A stretch of DNA of 64,000 bases from Polynucleobacter parvulilacunae (lineage in GTDB: Bacteria; Pseudomonadota; Gammaproteobacteria; Burkholderiales; Burkholderiaceae), in the NCBI RefSeq assembly GCF_018881715.1, contig NZ_JACVPW010000001.1, positions 583,337-647,336 of the forward strand, given 5' to 3'. Of this stretch, positions 32,267 to 41,628 are shown in pieces (position 1 is the stretch's first letter; the number at the start of each line of letters is the position of its first letter). Below the pieces are notes generated by a model. The model was not told where the DNA came from and searched no databases. It saw only the letters and a program-made list of their open reading frames with translations. A program made the translations under genes and the position numbers.

Positions 32267-34450
32267 ATGCAAAAAGATAGCCTGGAAAATTTCTTAAGCT
32301 TAGCTCAGCGGCACTTTCAGGCGAAAGACTATCAGGCATGTAAATTGGCTCTTGGATCAGCTCTAGCGCTTGACCCAGGCCATGCGGGGGCAAATGAGTT
32401 ATTGGCTTATGTTGCAGCCATTACTGGCGATATGGAGGGCTTTCATAATCTCCTGTTAAAAGCCAGTCAGCAGTCCGATTGCTCGCCTAAGGCGCTTTAT
32501 TACCTGGGATCCTCCCTCCTAGAGAGGGGCCAGTTTCAGCAAGCAATTCTCTATCTGGACCGAGCCTTAAAAATTGAGGGTGAATTCTTTGAGGCACTAC
32601 ATGATTTGGCTACTGCCCAGGCCCAGCTTGGCGATACAAAATTAGCGCTTCAAAACTATACAAAAGCACTTCAGTTAAAAAAAGACTCTCCTGAGTTGCA
32701 TTACAACGTAGCTAGGCTATACGATGAAATAAATCAGCTAGATCTTGCTTTAGTGCACTACAAAAATGCTGTTGAAATCGATCCTGGCTATGCTGAGGCT
32801 TGGTGCAATCTTGGGGTTGATCTTGCGCGACTAAGGCGCTATGACGAGGCTCTTCAATCGTACGACAGAGCCTTACATCTGCGTCCCGATGATGCGACGA
32901 CTTGGTCTAACAAAGGCATTGTGCTGTATGCACTCAAGAGACTCAATGATGCGTTGGCAGCATATGATCAGGCAATTCAATTAAGCCCGAAATATGCTCA
33001 AGCCTGGGCGAATAAGGCTGCGTTTCTACATGATCAAAAAAAATATCCTGAAGCTATTGCCGCATATGAAGAGGCGCTGAGACTGGATCCGAATATTCAT
33101 TATGTGGCTGGAGAAATGCTGCACGCAAAGATGAAGATCTGTGACTGGAGGAATATTGAAGTTGAGATTGCGAATCTTGAGAGGGTTATTCTCAACAATC
33201 AATTTGCCTCATCACCATTTCCAGTAGTAGTAGCTTCATCATCAGAGGAAATCAATTTTCAGGTTGCACAACTCTACGCAAAAGATCAGTTTGCCGCTTA
33301 TGCGAAACCCAAATTTCATGTAAAGAACAGCGCGCAGAAAATTCGAATTGCTTACTTTTCCAATGATTTTTTTAATCATGCGACAGCCTATTTAATGGCT
33401 GAACTCTTTGAGTTGCATGATAGAGGGCGGTTTGAGGTTATCGCATTTTCATTTAGCCCCGATACTCAAGATGAAATGCAAGCGAGGCTGAAGAAAAATT
33501 TCGACCAATTTATTGACGTCAGCAACATGTCAGATCAAGATGTTGCTGCATTGTCGCGACATATGGAAACCGATATCGCCATTGATCTTAAGGGCTATAC
33601 CACTAACTCAAGACCTCAAATTTTTGCACTGGGTGCTGCACCTCTTCAGCTTAATTACTTGGGCTATCCCGGCACCATGGGCGCTGATTTTATGGATTAC
33701 ATCATTGCCGATGAGGTATTAATTCCTGAAAATAATCAAAAATATTTTTCAGAAAAAATTATCTATTTAAAAAATAGTTACCAGGTGAACGATTCAAAGC
33801 GAAAGATTTCCGATAGAAAATTTTCTCGAGCAGAATTGAATCTACCAGAACATCAATTTGTATTTTGTTGCTTTAACAATAATTTTAAAATTTTGCCGAT
33901 GATGTTTGATGTATGGGCGCGAATTTTGGCGAGAGTGCCTAATAGTGTTCTTTGGTTACTTGAGGATAATGTGCTGGCTAAAGAGAACCTCATCATGCAG
34001 GCCCAAGCCAGGGGAATTACAAAAGACCGTTTGATATTTTCGGAGCGAATGGATCTCCCGGAGCATTTAGCGCGACATCAATTGGCAGATCTATTTCTGG
34101 ATACGCTGCCGTGTAATGCGCATACAACCGCCAGCGATGCCCTTTGGGCCGGTTTGCCGGTGTTAACTCAGCTGGGTAAAACCTTGGCGGGCAGGGTTGC
34201 CGGTAGTCTTTTAACAGCCATCGATTTGCCGGAACTGATTGCTTTTAGTCAAAAGGAATATGAGGATTTAGCTGTTGAGCTAGCAACGAACCCAGCAAAA
34301 CTAAGGGCTATTAAAGAAAAGTTGACGAAAAATAGGATGGACTCCCCCTTGTTTAATGCAAAAACTTTTACAGGGGTGTTGGAGGAAGCGCTTACGAAAA
34401 TTTATCAGCGCTACCAAGGCGGCTTGCCTCCTGAGCATCTCGACCTTTAA
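32267..34450 (+). CDS. TPR / O-GlcNAc-transferase-like protein (GT41, SPINDLY type)
   Basis: A 727-residue protein in two parts. Residues about 8-278 hold seven to eight TPR repeats (for example YAEAWCNLGVDLARLRRYDE). Residues about 355-715 are a GT41 domain like eukaryotic OGT. Two signature residues correspond to human OGT active-site positions: His371 in FFNHATAYLM and Lys541 in NNNFKILP. The nucleotide-sugar loop LPCNAHTTASDALWAGLPVL is also present. So it is probably an active transferase that puts a sugar on Ser/Thr of a protein, recognised through the TPRs; donor and target are unknown. No signal peptide, hence cytoplasmic. It follows the porin terminator and precedes an amino-acid importer, with no glycan operon around it. 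Confidence 0.85.
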   Translation: MQKDSLENFLSLAQRHFQAKDYQACKLALGSALALDPGHAGANELLAYVAAITGDMEGFHNLLLKASQQSDCSPKALYYLGSSLLERGQFQQAILYLDRALKIEGEFFEALHDLATAQAQLGDTKLALQNYTKALQLKKDSPELHYNVARLYDEINQLDLALVHYKNAVEIDPGYAEAWCNLGVDLARLRRYDEALQSYDRALHLRPDDATTWSNKGIVLYALKRLNDALAAYDQAIQLSPKYAQAWANKAAFLHDQKKYPEAIAAYEEALRLDPNIHYVAGEMLHAKMKICDWRNIEVEIANLERVILNNQFASSPFPVVVASSSEEINFQVAQLYAKDQFAAYAKPKFHVKNSAQKIRIAYFSNDFFNHATAYLMAELFELHDRGRFEVIAFSFSPDTQDEMQARLKKNFDQFIDVSNMSDQDVAALSRHMETDIAIDLKGYTTNSRPQIFALGAAPLQLNYLGYPGTMGADFMDYIIADEVLIPENNQKYFSEKIIYLKNSYQVNDSKRKISDRKFSRAELNLPEHQFVFCCFNNNFKILPMMFDVWARILARVPNSVLWLLEDNVLAKENLIMQAQARGITKDRLIFSERMDLPEHLARHQLADLFLDTLPCNAHTTASDALWAGLPVLTQLGKTLAGRVAGSLLTAIDLPELIAFSQKEYEDLAVELATNPAKLRAIKEKLTKNRMDSPLFNAKTFTGVLEEALTKIYQRYQGGLPPEHLDL

Positions 34451-34605
34451 CTTTCAAATTTCTAGTGAATTCAAAGCTGTATTGGTAGAAACCCTAATTT
34501 CTGCACTCATAAAGGGATTTAGTTAACCGTCTTTGATATATAGTCTGTTAAAAATAGAGTATTAATGCTGTCCCATTCAAAAATGAACCAATAGTGAGAC
34601 CTTCA

Positions 34606-35526
34606 ATGAAAAACAATAAATTCCCCATGATTTTTGCAGCAACCGCTTTAGTCGCGGGACTGCTTGTTCCTGCCGCTTCTCAGGCTGCTAGTGCAACTAT
34701 GGATAAGATTAAATCCTCTGGTGCCGTAACCATGGGTGTGCGCGAGTCATCGATTCCGATGTCTTACACCACTGGGGATAGCCGCTTTGATGGTTACCAC
34801 GTTGAAATTTGCCGCATGATCTTGGCTGACATTAAAGATAAGTTAGGTGTGAATACTTTACGCATTAACTATCAGCCAGTGACATCACAAAATCGTGTTC
34901 CTTTGGTGCAAAACGGCACCGTTGATATTGAGTGCGGCACTACTACAAATAATGTCAACCGTGCAAAAGATGTTGGTTTTGCTGACACTTTATACGTAGA
35001 AGAAGTACGTATTGCTGTAAAAGCAAATTCTGGAATTAAATCTATTGCTGATTTGAATGGCAAAAAGGTAGCAACAACAACAGGAACAACATCCGTACAA
35101 CTCTTGCGTAAGCATGAAAAAGCGAATGGCGTAAATTTTGATGAAGTATTTGGTAAAGATCATGCCGACAGCTTCTTATTGCTTGAGTCTGGCCGTGCAG
35201 ATGCTTTTGTGATGGACGGCTCTATCTTGGCCGGTAATATTGCCAACTCAAAAAATCCAAAAGATTACAAAATTGTTGGCGAAGTTCTCAGTACTGAACC
35301 AATCGCAATCATGGTTCGTAAGGATGATCCAGAATTTAAAGCCGCTGTGAATGCTGCGATTGCCAAGATTGTTGCCAACGGCAAAATGCCTGGACTTTGG
35401 AACAAGTGGTTCTTATCACCAATTCCACCGAAAAATATTGTAGTTGGTCTCGAATTATCCCCGGCAACTAAATATGCTTGGGCTCATTTGAATGACAAGC
35501 CTGCAGAAGATTACAACAAGAAGTAA
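34606..35526 (+). CDS. gltI: Glutamate/aspartate ABC transporter, substrate-binding protein
   Basis: Periplasmic family 3 solute-binding protein. Signal peptide about residues 1-27 (IFAATALVAGLLVPAASQA). The ligand-binding pattern GVRESSIPMSYTTGDSRFDGYHVE and the hinge region VATTTGTTSVQLLRKHE match the GltI/AatJ group. The ATG at 34606 is preferred over the GTG at 34594. Length is 306. Three transporter genes follow in order, forming gltIJKL. Together with gltBD it points to active glutamate metabolism. Confidence 0.92.
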   Translation: MKNNKFPMIFAATALVAGLLVPAASQAASATMDKIKSSGAVTMGVRESSIPMSYTTGDSRFDGYHVEICRMILADIKDKLGVNTLRINYQPVTSQNRVPLVQNGTVDIECGTTTNNVNRAKDVGFADTLYVEEVRIAVKANSGIKSIADLNGKKVATTTGTTSVQLLRKHEKANGVNFDEVFGKDHADSFLLLESGRADAFVMDGSILAGNIANSKNPKDYKIVGEVLSTEPIAIMVRKDDPEFKAAVNAAIAKIVANGKMPGLWNKWFLSPIPPKNIVVGLELSPATKYAWAHLNDKPAEDYNKK

Positions 35527-35548
35527 TTCAATTAAATAAGTTCTTAAT

Positions 35549-36340
35549 ATGGCATTAGATTTAGGTGTTTTTTGTAAAAGCACCTTAGATGGAGAAGTGG
35601 TTGAACACTGCTTCTCCTCTATTTTTGGGCTTGGCCAAAATGCAGACCCTAGCTACCTAGACTGGCTGATGAAGGCTTGGGGCTGGACCTTAGCGGTTGC
35701 AGCTCTTGGCCTTGCCATCGCCTTGATTTTGGGTGCCGTAATGGGTACGCTCAGAACACTACCTGACAATGGCAGATTGAGCAGAGTGTTGGTGAGACTC
35801 TCAACTGCTTGGGTAGAGTTATTTAGAAATATTCCGGTGTTGGTTCAGGTATTTCTTTGGTACCACGTCATTCCTGCTTTTGTTTTGCCTTTAAAGGCGC
35901 TCCCATCTTATTGGTTGGTTAGTATCGCTTTAGGCTTTTTTACCTCTGCTCGTATTGCTGAGCAAGTACGTGCCGGTATTCAGTCTTTGCCAAGTGGGCA
36001 ACGGGCTGCTGCAACTGCATTGGGTTTAACGACCCCACAGACTTATCGTTATGTCATATTGCCTATGGCGTTGCGTATCGTCATTCCGCCTCTGACCTCT
36101 GAGAGCATGAATGTCATTAAAAACTCTTCAGTAGCTTTTGCCGTTTCTGTACCCGAGCTCACACTATTTGCCATGCAGGCTCAAGAAGAAACATCTCATG
36201 GTGTAGAGATTTATTTAGCAGTTACAGCGCTCTATGCTTTATCTGCGTTTGCTGTAAATCGCGTAATGGCTTTGATAGAAAAAAGAAGTCGAATTCCTGG
36301 TTTTATTGCCGCATCTAATGATGCAAGTCTGGCTCATTAA
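35549..36340 (+). CDS. gltJ: Glutamate/aspartate ABC transporter permease
   Basis: First permease of the GltIJKL importer. After an N-terminal extension of about 25 residues come membrane helices and the permease EAA loop EQVRAGIQSLPSGQRAAATALGL. VELFRNIPVLVQVFLWY is typical of the polar amino-acid (His/Glu/Gln/Arg) permease group. Length 263 is slightly longer than E. coli GltJ. It starts 22 bases after gltI and ends 11 bases before gltK. Confidence 0.92.
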   Translation: MALDLGVFCKSTLDGEVVEHCFSSIFGLGQNADPSYLDWLMKAWGWTLAVAALGLAIALILGAVMGTLRTLPDNGRLSRVLVRLSTAWVELFRNIPVLVQVFLWYHVIPAFVLPLKALPSYWLVSIALGFFTSARIAEQVRAGIQSLPSGQRAAATALGLTTPQTYRYVILPMALRIVIPPLTSESMNVIKNSSVAFAVSVPELTLFAMQAQEETSHGVEIYLAVTALYALSAFAVNRVMALIEKRSRIPGFIAASNDASLAH

Positions 36341-36351
36341 GGGGTGATGAT

Positions 36352-37020
36352 ATGTTGAGCTTAGACTTAAGTTTTTATAACTGGGAACTCTTCACAAATT
36401 ACATTTTGAAGGGGCTGCTGTTTAGTGTGCAGCTCACGGTTATTGCTACAGTTGGCGGTATTGTGGTTGGCACCTTTCTGGCCTTGATGCGACTATCCGG
36501 TAAGCCTGCTTTGGTTTATCCCGCAACGTTTTACATCAACACCATGCGATCTATTCCATTGGTTATGGTGATTCTCTGGTTCTTCTTGCTGATACCGATG
36601 CTCATTGGCAGGCCTATAGGGGCAGACTTATCCGCCACCATCACCTTTATCGCTTTTGAAGCTGCTTTCTTCTCGGAGATTGTGCGGGCAGGTATTCAGT
36701 CAGTTCCAAAAGGTCAGATTTATGCAGGTGAGGCCTTGGGAATGACTTATGGACAAAACATGCGTTTAGTAGTTTTGCCACAAGCCTTTAGAAATATGAT
36801 TCCAGTCTTCATGACGCAGACCATCATCTTGTTCCAAGATACTTCTTTGGTCTATGCAATTGGAGCCTATGATTTATTAAAAGGCTTTGAGATTGCCGGT
36901 AAAAATTACGGTCGTCCAATTGAGACTTATATCCTGGCTGCAGCAACCTATTTCATTATTTGCTTCTCACTGTCTAAAGCGGTGCGCCTCATTCAGGCAA
37001 AAGTTGCCATTATTCGCTAA
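36352..37020 (+). CDS. gltK: Glutamate/aspartate ABC transporter permease
   Basis: Second permease, heterodimer partner of GltJ. The permease loop is EIVRAGIQSVPKGQIYAGEALGM and NTMRSIPLVMVILWFFLL is the conserved membrane segment. Length 222 matches E. coli GltK. GGGGTGATG precedes the start. The ATPase gene follows after 36 bases. Confidence 0.92.
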   Translation: MLSLDLSFYNWELFTNYILKGLLFSVQLTVIATVGGIVVGTFLALMRLSGKPALVYPATFYINTMRSIPLVMVILWFFLLIPMLIGRPIGADLSATITFIAFEAAFFSEIVRAGIQSVPKGQIYAGEALGMTYGQNMRLVVLPQAFRNMIPVFMTQTIILFQDTSLVYAIGAYDLLKGFEIAGKNYGRPIETYILAAATYFIICFSLSKAVRLIQAKVAIIR

Positions 37021-37056
37021 TTATTTTTTTGATTGCTACACACTACATAGACCATC

Positions 37057-37791
37057 ATGATTGAACTTCAAAACGTTTCTAAATGGTATGGCTCCTTTCA
37101 GGTTTTGACTGATTGCACCACATCAATCAAAAAAGGTGAGGTTGTAGTTATTTGCGGCCCGTCTGGTTCAGGTAAATCTACTTTAATTAAAACTATTAAT
37201 GCGTTAGAGCCATTTCAGTCCGGTCAAATTTCCGTTGATGGCATCAATCTACATGACCCTAAAACCAACTTACCTAAGTTACGTGCTCGCGTGGGAATGG
37301 TATTTCAACACTTTGAACTTTTCCCCCACTTGAGTATTACTGAGAACCTCACGCTTGCGCAAATCAAAGTATTGGGGCGCTCTGCTGATGAGGCAAAAAA
37401 ACACGGACTTAAATATTTAGAACGTGTTGGTTTGAGCGCTCAAAAAGATAAGTTTCCTGGCCAGTTGTCTGGTGGCCAACAGCAGCGCGTAGCTATTGCG
37501 CGTGCCTTGAGCATGGATCCAATTGTGATGTTGTTTGATGAGCCTACTTCTGCGCTTGACCCTGAAATGGTTGGCGAAGTTTTGGATGTCATGGTGAAGT
37601 TGGCTAATGAGGGTATGACGATGTGCTGCGTTACCCATGAAATGGGCTTTGCGCGCAAAGTAAGTCACCGAGTGATATTTATGGATCAAGGCCGCATCAT
37701 TGAAGATTGCAGCAAGGACGAGTTCTTTGGTAATCCAGATGCACGCTCCCCTCGAGCAAAAGACTTTTTATCCAAAATCCTCGCTGGATAA
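37057..37791 (+). CDS. gltL: Glutamate/aspartate ABC transporter ATPase
   Basis: Cytoplasmic ATPase of the importer. Walker [12 protein letters not shown]-loop [12 protein letters not shown], signature [15 protein letters not shown], Walker [16 protein letters not shown] and H-loop [10 protein letters not shown] are all intact. Length is 244. A strong bidirectional terminator begins at its last base, closing the operon. Confidence 0.95.
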   Translation: MIELQNVSKWYGSFQVLTDCTTSIKKGEVVVICGPSGSGKSTLIKTINALEPFQSGQISVDGINLHDPKTNLPKLRARVGMVFQHFELFPHLSITENLTLAQIKVLGRSADEAKKHGLKYLERVGLSAQKDKFPGQLSGGQQQRVAIARALSMDPIVMLFDEPTSALDPEMVGEVLDVMVKLANEGMTMCCVTHEMGFARKVSHRVIFMDQGRIIEDCSKDEFFGNPDARSPRAKDFLSKILAG

Positions 37792-37816
37792 AAAAGAGGC
37801 CATCTGGCCTCTTTTT
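37791..37816. terminator. Bidirectional terminator shared by gltL and the DegS-like gene
   Basis: AAAAAGAGGCC (37791-37801), loop ATCT, GGCCTCTTTTT (37806-37816). The perfect 11-base stem has A and T tails, so it works both ways. It begins in the gltL stop codon and reaches into the stop codon of the opposite gene, so two genes are ended by 26 bases. Confidence 0.92.
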
Positions 37817-38993
37817 AGTTTGTTGTTTTAGGTTTTGGCCTTTTACCAGTCTGAACTTTTAACTCTAACTCTTTATCTTTGCGCAAGATCTTTAAGATTG
37901 CCTCATTGCCGGGGTTAATTTGTGCAATTTGATTCAGAAGCTGTCTGACATCCTTGGTGCTATTGCCATTAACTGCAATCAGAACATCCCCAGGCTTGAT
38001 GCCACCCCTTGCTGCCGGGCCACCTTCTAAAACCCCAGATAAAAGAACGCCAGTAGTGTTTTTAGGAAGCCCTAGCGACTCCGAGAGCTCATTAGATAGA
38101 TTTTGAGGTTCAACCCCAATCCAGCCTCGTGTCACGCTGCCATTATTGAGAATAGACTCCATTACCTGCTTCACAAGATTGATTGGAATTGCAAAACCAA
38201 TTCCCATGGAGCCACCATTATTGGAATAAATCGCAGTGTTAATTCCAATTAAGTGTCCTCGAGTATCAACTAATGCGCCACCCGAATTTCCTGGATTAAT
38301 TGCGGCATCAGTTTGAATAAAGTTTTCAAATGTATTGATGCCAACATGGTCTCGGCCAATAGCAGAAATAATTCCGGAGGTAACCGTTTGACCAACTCCA
38401 AATGGGTTGCCTATTGCGAGCACTACATCTCCGACATGGATTGACTCAATTTTTCCCAACGTAATAGGGGTGGGTAATTGTTTGTTATCAATCTTCAATA
38501 CGGCGATGTCAGTTTCGGGATCGCTACCAATTATTTTGGCTTTTACTTTTCTGCCATCAGCAAGCGCTACATCAATTTCATCAGCATCACTAATAACATG
38601 ATGATTGGTGAGAATGATTCCTTCGGGGCTGACGATGACCCCAGAGCCTAGGCTGGAGCTGGGTTCAGCGTCCGGAGGCTGATCTCCAAAAAAGAATTTA
38701 AATAATGGATCTGCAGAGTTACCGTTATTGCCCTTGCGCGTTTTAGGCGCTGCAGTTGATTTGCTTGTAAAAATATTCACAACTGCTGGCATCGATTTTT
38801 TTACAGCTTCATGATATGAGCCTGGGCTAATTTCATTGCTATCGTAAGCACCCTCTCTCAGAGTAACGCTTTTAACAATGGATCCCATTTGCGCATCTGA
38901 TAGCCAGCTTGGTTTAAGGGTGGCAACAATAAACCAAGCAGCCATCAAAATGGTGACTGCTTGCGCAAATAGTAACCAGAGTCGATTCAGCAT
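37815..38993 (-). CDS. Membrane-anchored DegS/AlgW-like serine protease
   Basis: Periplasmic trypsin-like HtrA protease. An N-terminal membrane anchor (about residues 5-25) is not cleaved. The protease domain has His132 in LTNHHVIS, Asp162 in ETDIAVLKI and Ser237 in NPGNSGGALVD, the complete triad. A single PDZ domain (about 285-380, GVLLSGVLEGGPAARGGIKP) follows. One PDZ plus an anchor is the DegS/AlgW plan rather than DegP, so a role in the sigmaE envelope-stress cascade is likely, though DegQ-type housekeeping is possible. Length is 392. It shares a terminator with gltL and lies 20 bases downstream of mscL on the same strand. Confidence 0.9.
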   Translation of the reverse strand: MLNRLWLLFAQAVTILMAAWFIVATLKPSWLSDAQMGSIVKSVTLREGAYDSNEISPGSYHEAVKKSMPAVVNIFTSKSTAAPKTRKGNNGNSADPLFKFFFGDQPPDAEPSSSLGSGVIVSPEGIILTNHHVISDADEIDVALADGRKVKAKIIGSDPETDIAVLKIDNKQLPTPITLGKIESIHVGDVVLAIGNPFGVGQTVTSGIISAIGRDHVGINTFENFIQTDAAINPGNSGGALVDTRGHLIGINTAIYSNNGGSMGIGFAIPINLVKQVMESILNNGSVTRGWIGVEPQNLSNELSESLGLPKNTTGVLLSGVLEGGPAARGGIKPGDVLIAVNGNSTKDVRQLLNQIAQINPGNEAILKILRKDKELELKVQTGKRPKPKTTN

Positions 38994-39013
38994 TTGTATT
39001 GGATGCGAGTGAA

Positions 39014-39436
39014 TTATTTTTTGAGGCTGTCACGAATTTCGCGCAACAACACTACATCCTCTGGCACTGGAGGCGGAGGTGGCGCATCCATTAATCGAAC
39101 TTTGTTGACTACTTTGACCATTTGGAAAATCACGAATGCCAAGAGTACAAAATTGATAGAAATAGTGATGAAATTGCCGTAGGCAAAAATGGGCACACCC
39201 GCCTTTTTGAGGGCATCAAAAGTTCTGGGAACACCTTCAGGGACGTGGCCTAGGACGATAAACAGATTGGTAAAGTCGATATGACCCCCTAAAAGGGTGG
39301 AAATAACCGGCATAACGATGTCATTTACCAGGGAATCCACGATTTTCCCAAAAGCGCCGCCAATAATGACGCCGACGGCCAAATCGATCACATTTCCCTT
39401 GACTGCAAAGTCACGAAACTCCTTTAAAACGCTCAT
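39014..39436 (-). CDS. mscL: Large-conductance mechanosensitive channel
   Basis: Homopentameric stretch-gated channel that protects against hypo-osmotic shock. [20 protein letters not shown] and [15 protein letters not shown] make the pore helix TM1 and its flank. TM2 lies near [20 protein letters not shown], and the C-terminal bundle contains [14 protein letters not shown]. Length 140 is normal. AAGGAAG precedes the ATG. It is divergent from petABC and probably co-transcribed with the DegS-like gene. Confidence 0.96.
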   Translation of the reverse strand: MSVLKEFRDFAVKGNVIDLAVGVIIGGAFGKIVDSLVNDIVMPVISTLLGGHIDFTNLFIVLGHVPEGVPRTFDALKKAGVPIFAYGNFITISINFVLLAFVIFQMVKVVNKVRLMDAPPPPPVPEDVVLLREIRDSLKK

Positions 39437-39463
39437 AAATGCTTCCTTTTTCGTTTAGATCCT

Positions 39464-39482
39464 GATTAACCTGAGATTAACC
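39464..39482. promoter_or_regulatory. 11-base-period direct repeat between mscL and petA
   Basis: GATTAACC at 39464-39471 and again at 39475-39482, one helical turn apart, in the divergent promoter region. A regulator binding one face of the DNA is possible; no family can be named. Confidence 0.3.
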
Positions 39483-39493
39483 CCATAACTTTC

Positions 39494-39521
39494 TTGCTTA
39501 CCCCACTTTTTACTTTAAAAT
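39494..39521 (+). promoter_or_regulatory. sigma70 promoter of petABC
   Basis: TTGCTT (39494-39499), a 16-base spacer and TAAAAT (39516-39521). Predicted leader about 45 bases; AGGA at 39561-39564 serves as Shine-Dalgarno for petA. Confidence 0.6.
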
Positions 39522-39573
39522 CCTACCTTTAAGCAATTTCCACCCATAAATACCCTTTCTAGGAATTTTGTAA

Positions 39574-40176
39574 ATGAGTGACAAGCCCTGTATGGACAAG
39601 GATCGCCGTAATTGGTTGATCGCCACTTCGGCGGTTGGTGGCGTAGGTGCCGCCGCAGCCCTATACCCTTTTATTGACAGTTTAGAGCCTTCTGAGCGTG
39701 CGAAAGCCGCTGGAGCAGCTGTTGAAATTGATATCACTGGTATGCAGCCAGATGAGATGAGAATGGTTGAGTGGCGCGGCAAGCCGGTTTGGGTGGTGCG
39801 TCGCACTCCCGAGCAAGTTGCCGAGTTATCTAAGATTGATAACGAATTGGCTGATCCAAATTCATTACGTGACCCGGCTCAATTTACACCTCCGTATGCC
39901 CAGAATCAGTGGCGCTCTATCAAGCCTGAGTACCTCGTAGTGGTTGGTATTTGCACCCACTTAGGTTGCTCACCAACGCCAAAGTTTGAATCCGGTGCAC
40001 AACCATCCTTGCCAAATACTTGGCCAGGTGGTTTCCTCTGCCCATGTCACGGTTCGACATTCGATATGGCAGGCCGCGTATTTAAGAACAAACCAGCCCC
40101 AGATAATCTTGAAGTTCCGCCGCATATGTATTTGAGCGACACCAAGATTCTGATCGGCGACGATAAGAAGGCCTAA
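39574..40176 (+). CDS. petA: Rieske iron-sulfur subunit of cytochrome bc1
   Basis: 2Fe-2S subunit of complex III; takes electrons from ubiquinol and passes them to cytochrome c1. The cluster ligands are Cys127 and His129 in CTHLGC and Cys156 and His159 in CPCHGS, with Cys132 and Cys158 forming the disulfide. The N-terminus DKDRRNWLIATSAVGGVGAA is a twin-arginine signal anchor. Length 200 is normal. First gene of petABC, 10 bases before petB. Confidence 0.97.
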   Translation: MSDKPCMDKDRRNWLIATSAVGGVGAAAALYPFIDSLEPSERAKAAGAAVEIDITGMQPDEMRMVEWRGKPVWVVRRTPEQVAELSKIDNELADPNSLRDPAQFTPPYAQNQWRSIKPEYLVVVGICTHLGCSPTPKFESGAQPSLPNTWPGGFLCPCHGSTFDMAGRVFKNKPAPDNLEVPPHMYLSDTKILIGDDKKA

Positions 40177-40186
40177 GGAGAGATAA

Positions 40187-41587
40187 ATGGCATTCCAAGA
40201 AAAACAAGTTCCAGCGGACGCTTCCGCCGCCCAAAAGCTAATGGCTTGGGTTGACTCACGTCTACCGGTAACAGAAGCATTTAAGCGTCACATGAGCGAG
40301 TACTACGCTCCAAAAAATCTGAATTTTTTCTATATTTTTGGTGCATTAGCTATCGTGGTGTTGGTAAACCAGATTCTGACCGGTATTTTCTTGACCATGA
40401 ACTACAAGCCTGATGCTGCAAAGGCTTTTGAGTCAGTTGAGTACATCATGCGTGAAGTTCCATGGGGTTGGATGATTCGCTATATGCACTCTACCGGCGC
40501 TTCCATGTTCTTTGTGGTGGTTTACATGCATATGTTCCGTGGTTTGATCTACGGCTCTTATCGTAAGCCACGTGAGTTGATCTGGATTTTTGGTTGCGCA
40601 ATTTTCTTGTGCTTGATGGGCGAAGCATTCTTCGGTTACTTGCTCCCATGGGGTCAAATGTCTTACTGGGGCGCTCAAGTAATTGTGAACTTGTTCTCCG
40701 CAATTCCATTCATTGGCCCAGACCTGTCTTTATGGTTGCGTGGCGACTATGTGGTGGGTGATGCAACGCTGAACCGCTTCTTTGCATTCCACGTAATTGC
40801 AATTCCATTGGTATTGATTGGCTTAGTTGCGGCCCATATTTTGGCTCTGCATGAAGTAGGCTCAAACAACCCAGATGGCGTTGAAATTAAAGAGAACTTG
40901 GATGCTAATGGTCACCCAGTTGACGGCATACCATTTCATCCTTTTTACTCAGTGCATGATGTGATGTATTTGGGTGGCTTCTTGATTATTTTTGCATGTA
41001 TTGTGTTCTTTGCACCAGAGATGGGCGGTTACTTCCTCGAGGCCAATAACTTCGTTCCTGCAAACCCATTTCAAACACCTCCGCACATTGCTCCTGTTTG
41101 GTATTTCACGCCGTTTTACTCCATGTTGCGTGCAACTACAACGAACTTCCTGTTGCCTTTATGGATCTTCTTGGCAGTTATTCTCGGAATGTTTGCTCTG
41201 AAGACTAAAAACCTCAAGGTTAAGGGCGCATGCGTTGCAATCGCTCTCGTATTGGCGGCTGGCTTCTACTTATTTGATGCTAAGTTCTGGGGTGTTGTGA
41301 TCATGGGTGGTTCTGTTGTGATCATGTTCTTCTTGCCTTGGCTGGATCATTCACCAGTTAAATCCATTCGCTATCGCCCACAGTTTCATAAATATATTTA
41401 TGGTGTATTTGTGGTGAGCTTTGTGATCTTGGGCTACTTAGGTATTCAGCCGCCATCACCAGTGTTTGAAAAGATTTCTCAGGTATGCACTATTTATTAT
41501 CTGGGCTTCTTCTTGGGAATGCCGTTCTGGAGCACGCTGGGTAAATTTAAGCCAGTTCCAACGCGCGTTACTTTTAAGTCCCATTAA
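40187..41587 (+). CDS. petB: Cytochrome b subunit of cytochrome bc1
   Basis: Integral membrane subunit with two hemes b and the quinol sites. Eight membrane helices are expected over 466 residues. Heme-ligand regions are RYMHSTGASMFFVVVYMHM and the later FFAFHVIAIPLVLIGLVAAH. The Qo-site motif reads PVWY (codons 41093-41104) rather than the mitochondrial PEWY. To my knowledge this variant is ordinary in beta- and gammaproteobacteria. Glycine-rich and loop segments LLPWGQMSYWGAQVI are conserved. GGAGAGATAA precedes the start. Confidence 0.97.
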   Translation: MAFQEKQVPADASAAQKLMAWVDSRLPVTEAFKRHMSEYYAPKNLNFFYIFGALAIVVLVNQILTGIFLTMNYKPDAAKAFESVEYIMREVPWGWMIRYMHSTGASMFFVVVYMHMFRGLIYGSYRKPRELIWIFGCAIFLCLMGEAFFGYLLPWGQMSYWGAQVIVNLFSAIPFIGPDLSLWLRGDYVVGDATLNRFFAFHVIAIPLVLIGLVAAHILALHEVGSNNPDGVEIKENLDANGHPVDGIPFHPFYSVHDVMYLGGFLIIFACIVFFAPEMGGYFLEANNFVPANPFQTPPHIAPVWYFTPFYSMLRATTTNFLLPLWIFLAVILGMFALKTKNLKVKGACVAIALVLAAGFYLFDAKFWGVVIMGGSVVIMFFLPWLDHSPVKSIRYRPQFHKYIYGVFVVSFVILGYLGIQPPSPVFEKISQVCTIYYLGFFLGMPFWSTLGKFKPVPTRVTFKSH

Positions 41588-41628
41588 TGCACGCCTAAGA
41601 TATTGGCAAAGAGAAATTAGGAACTAGT

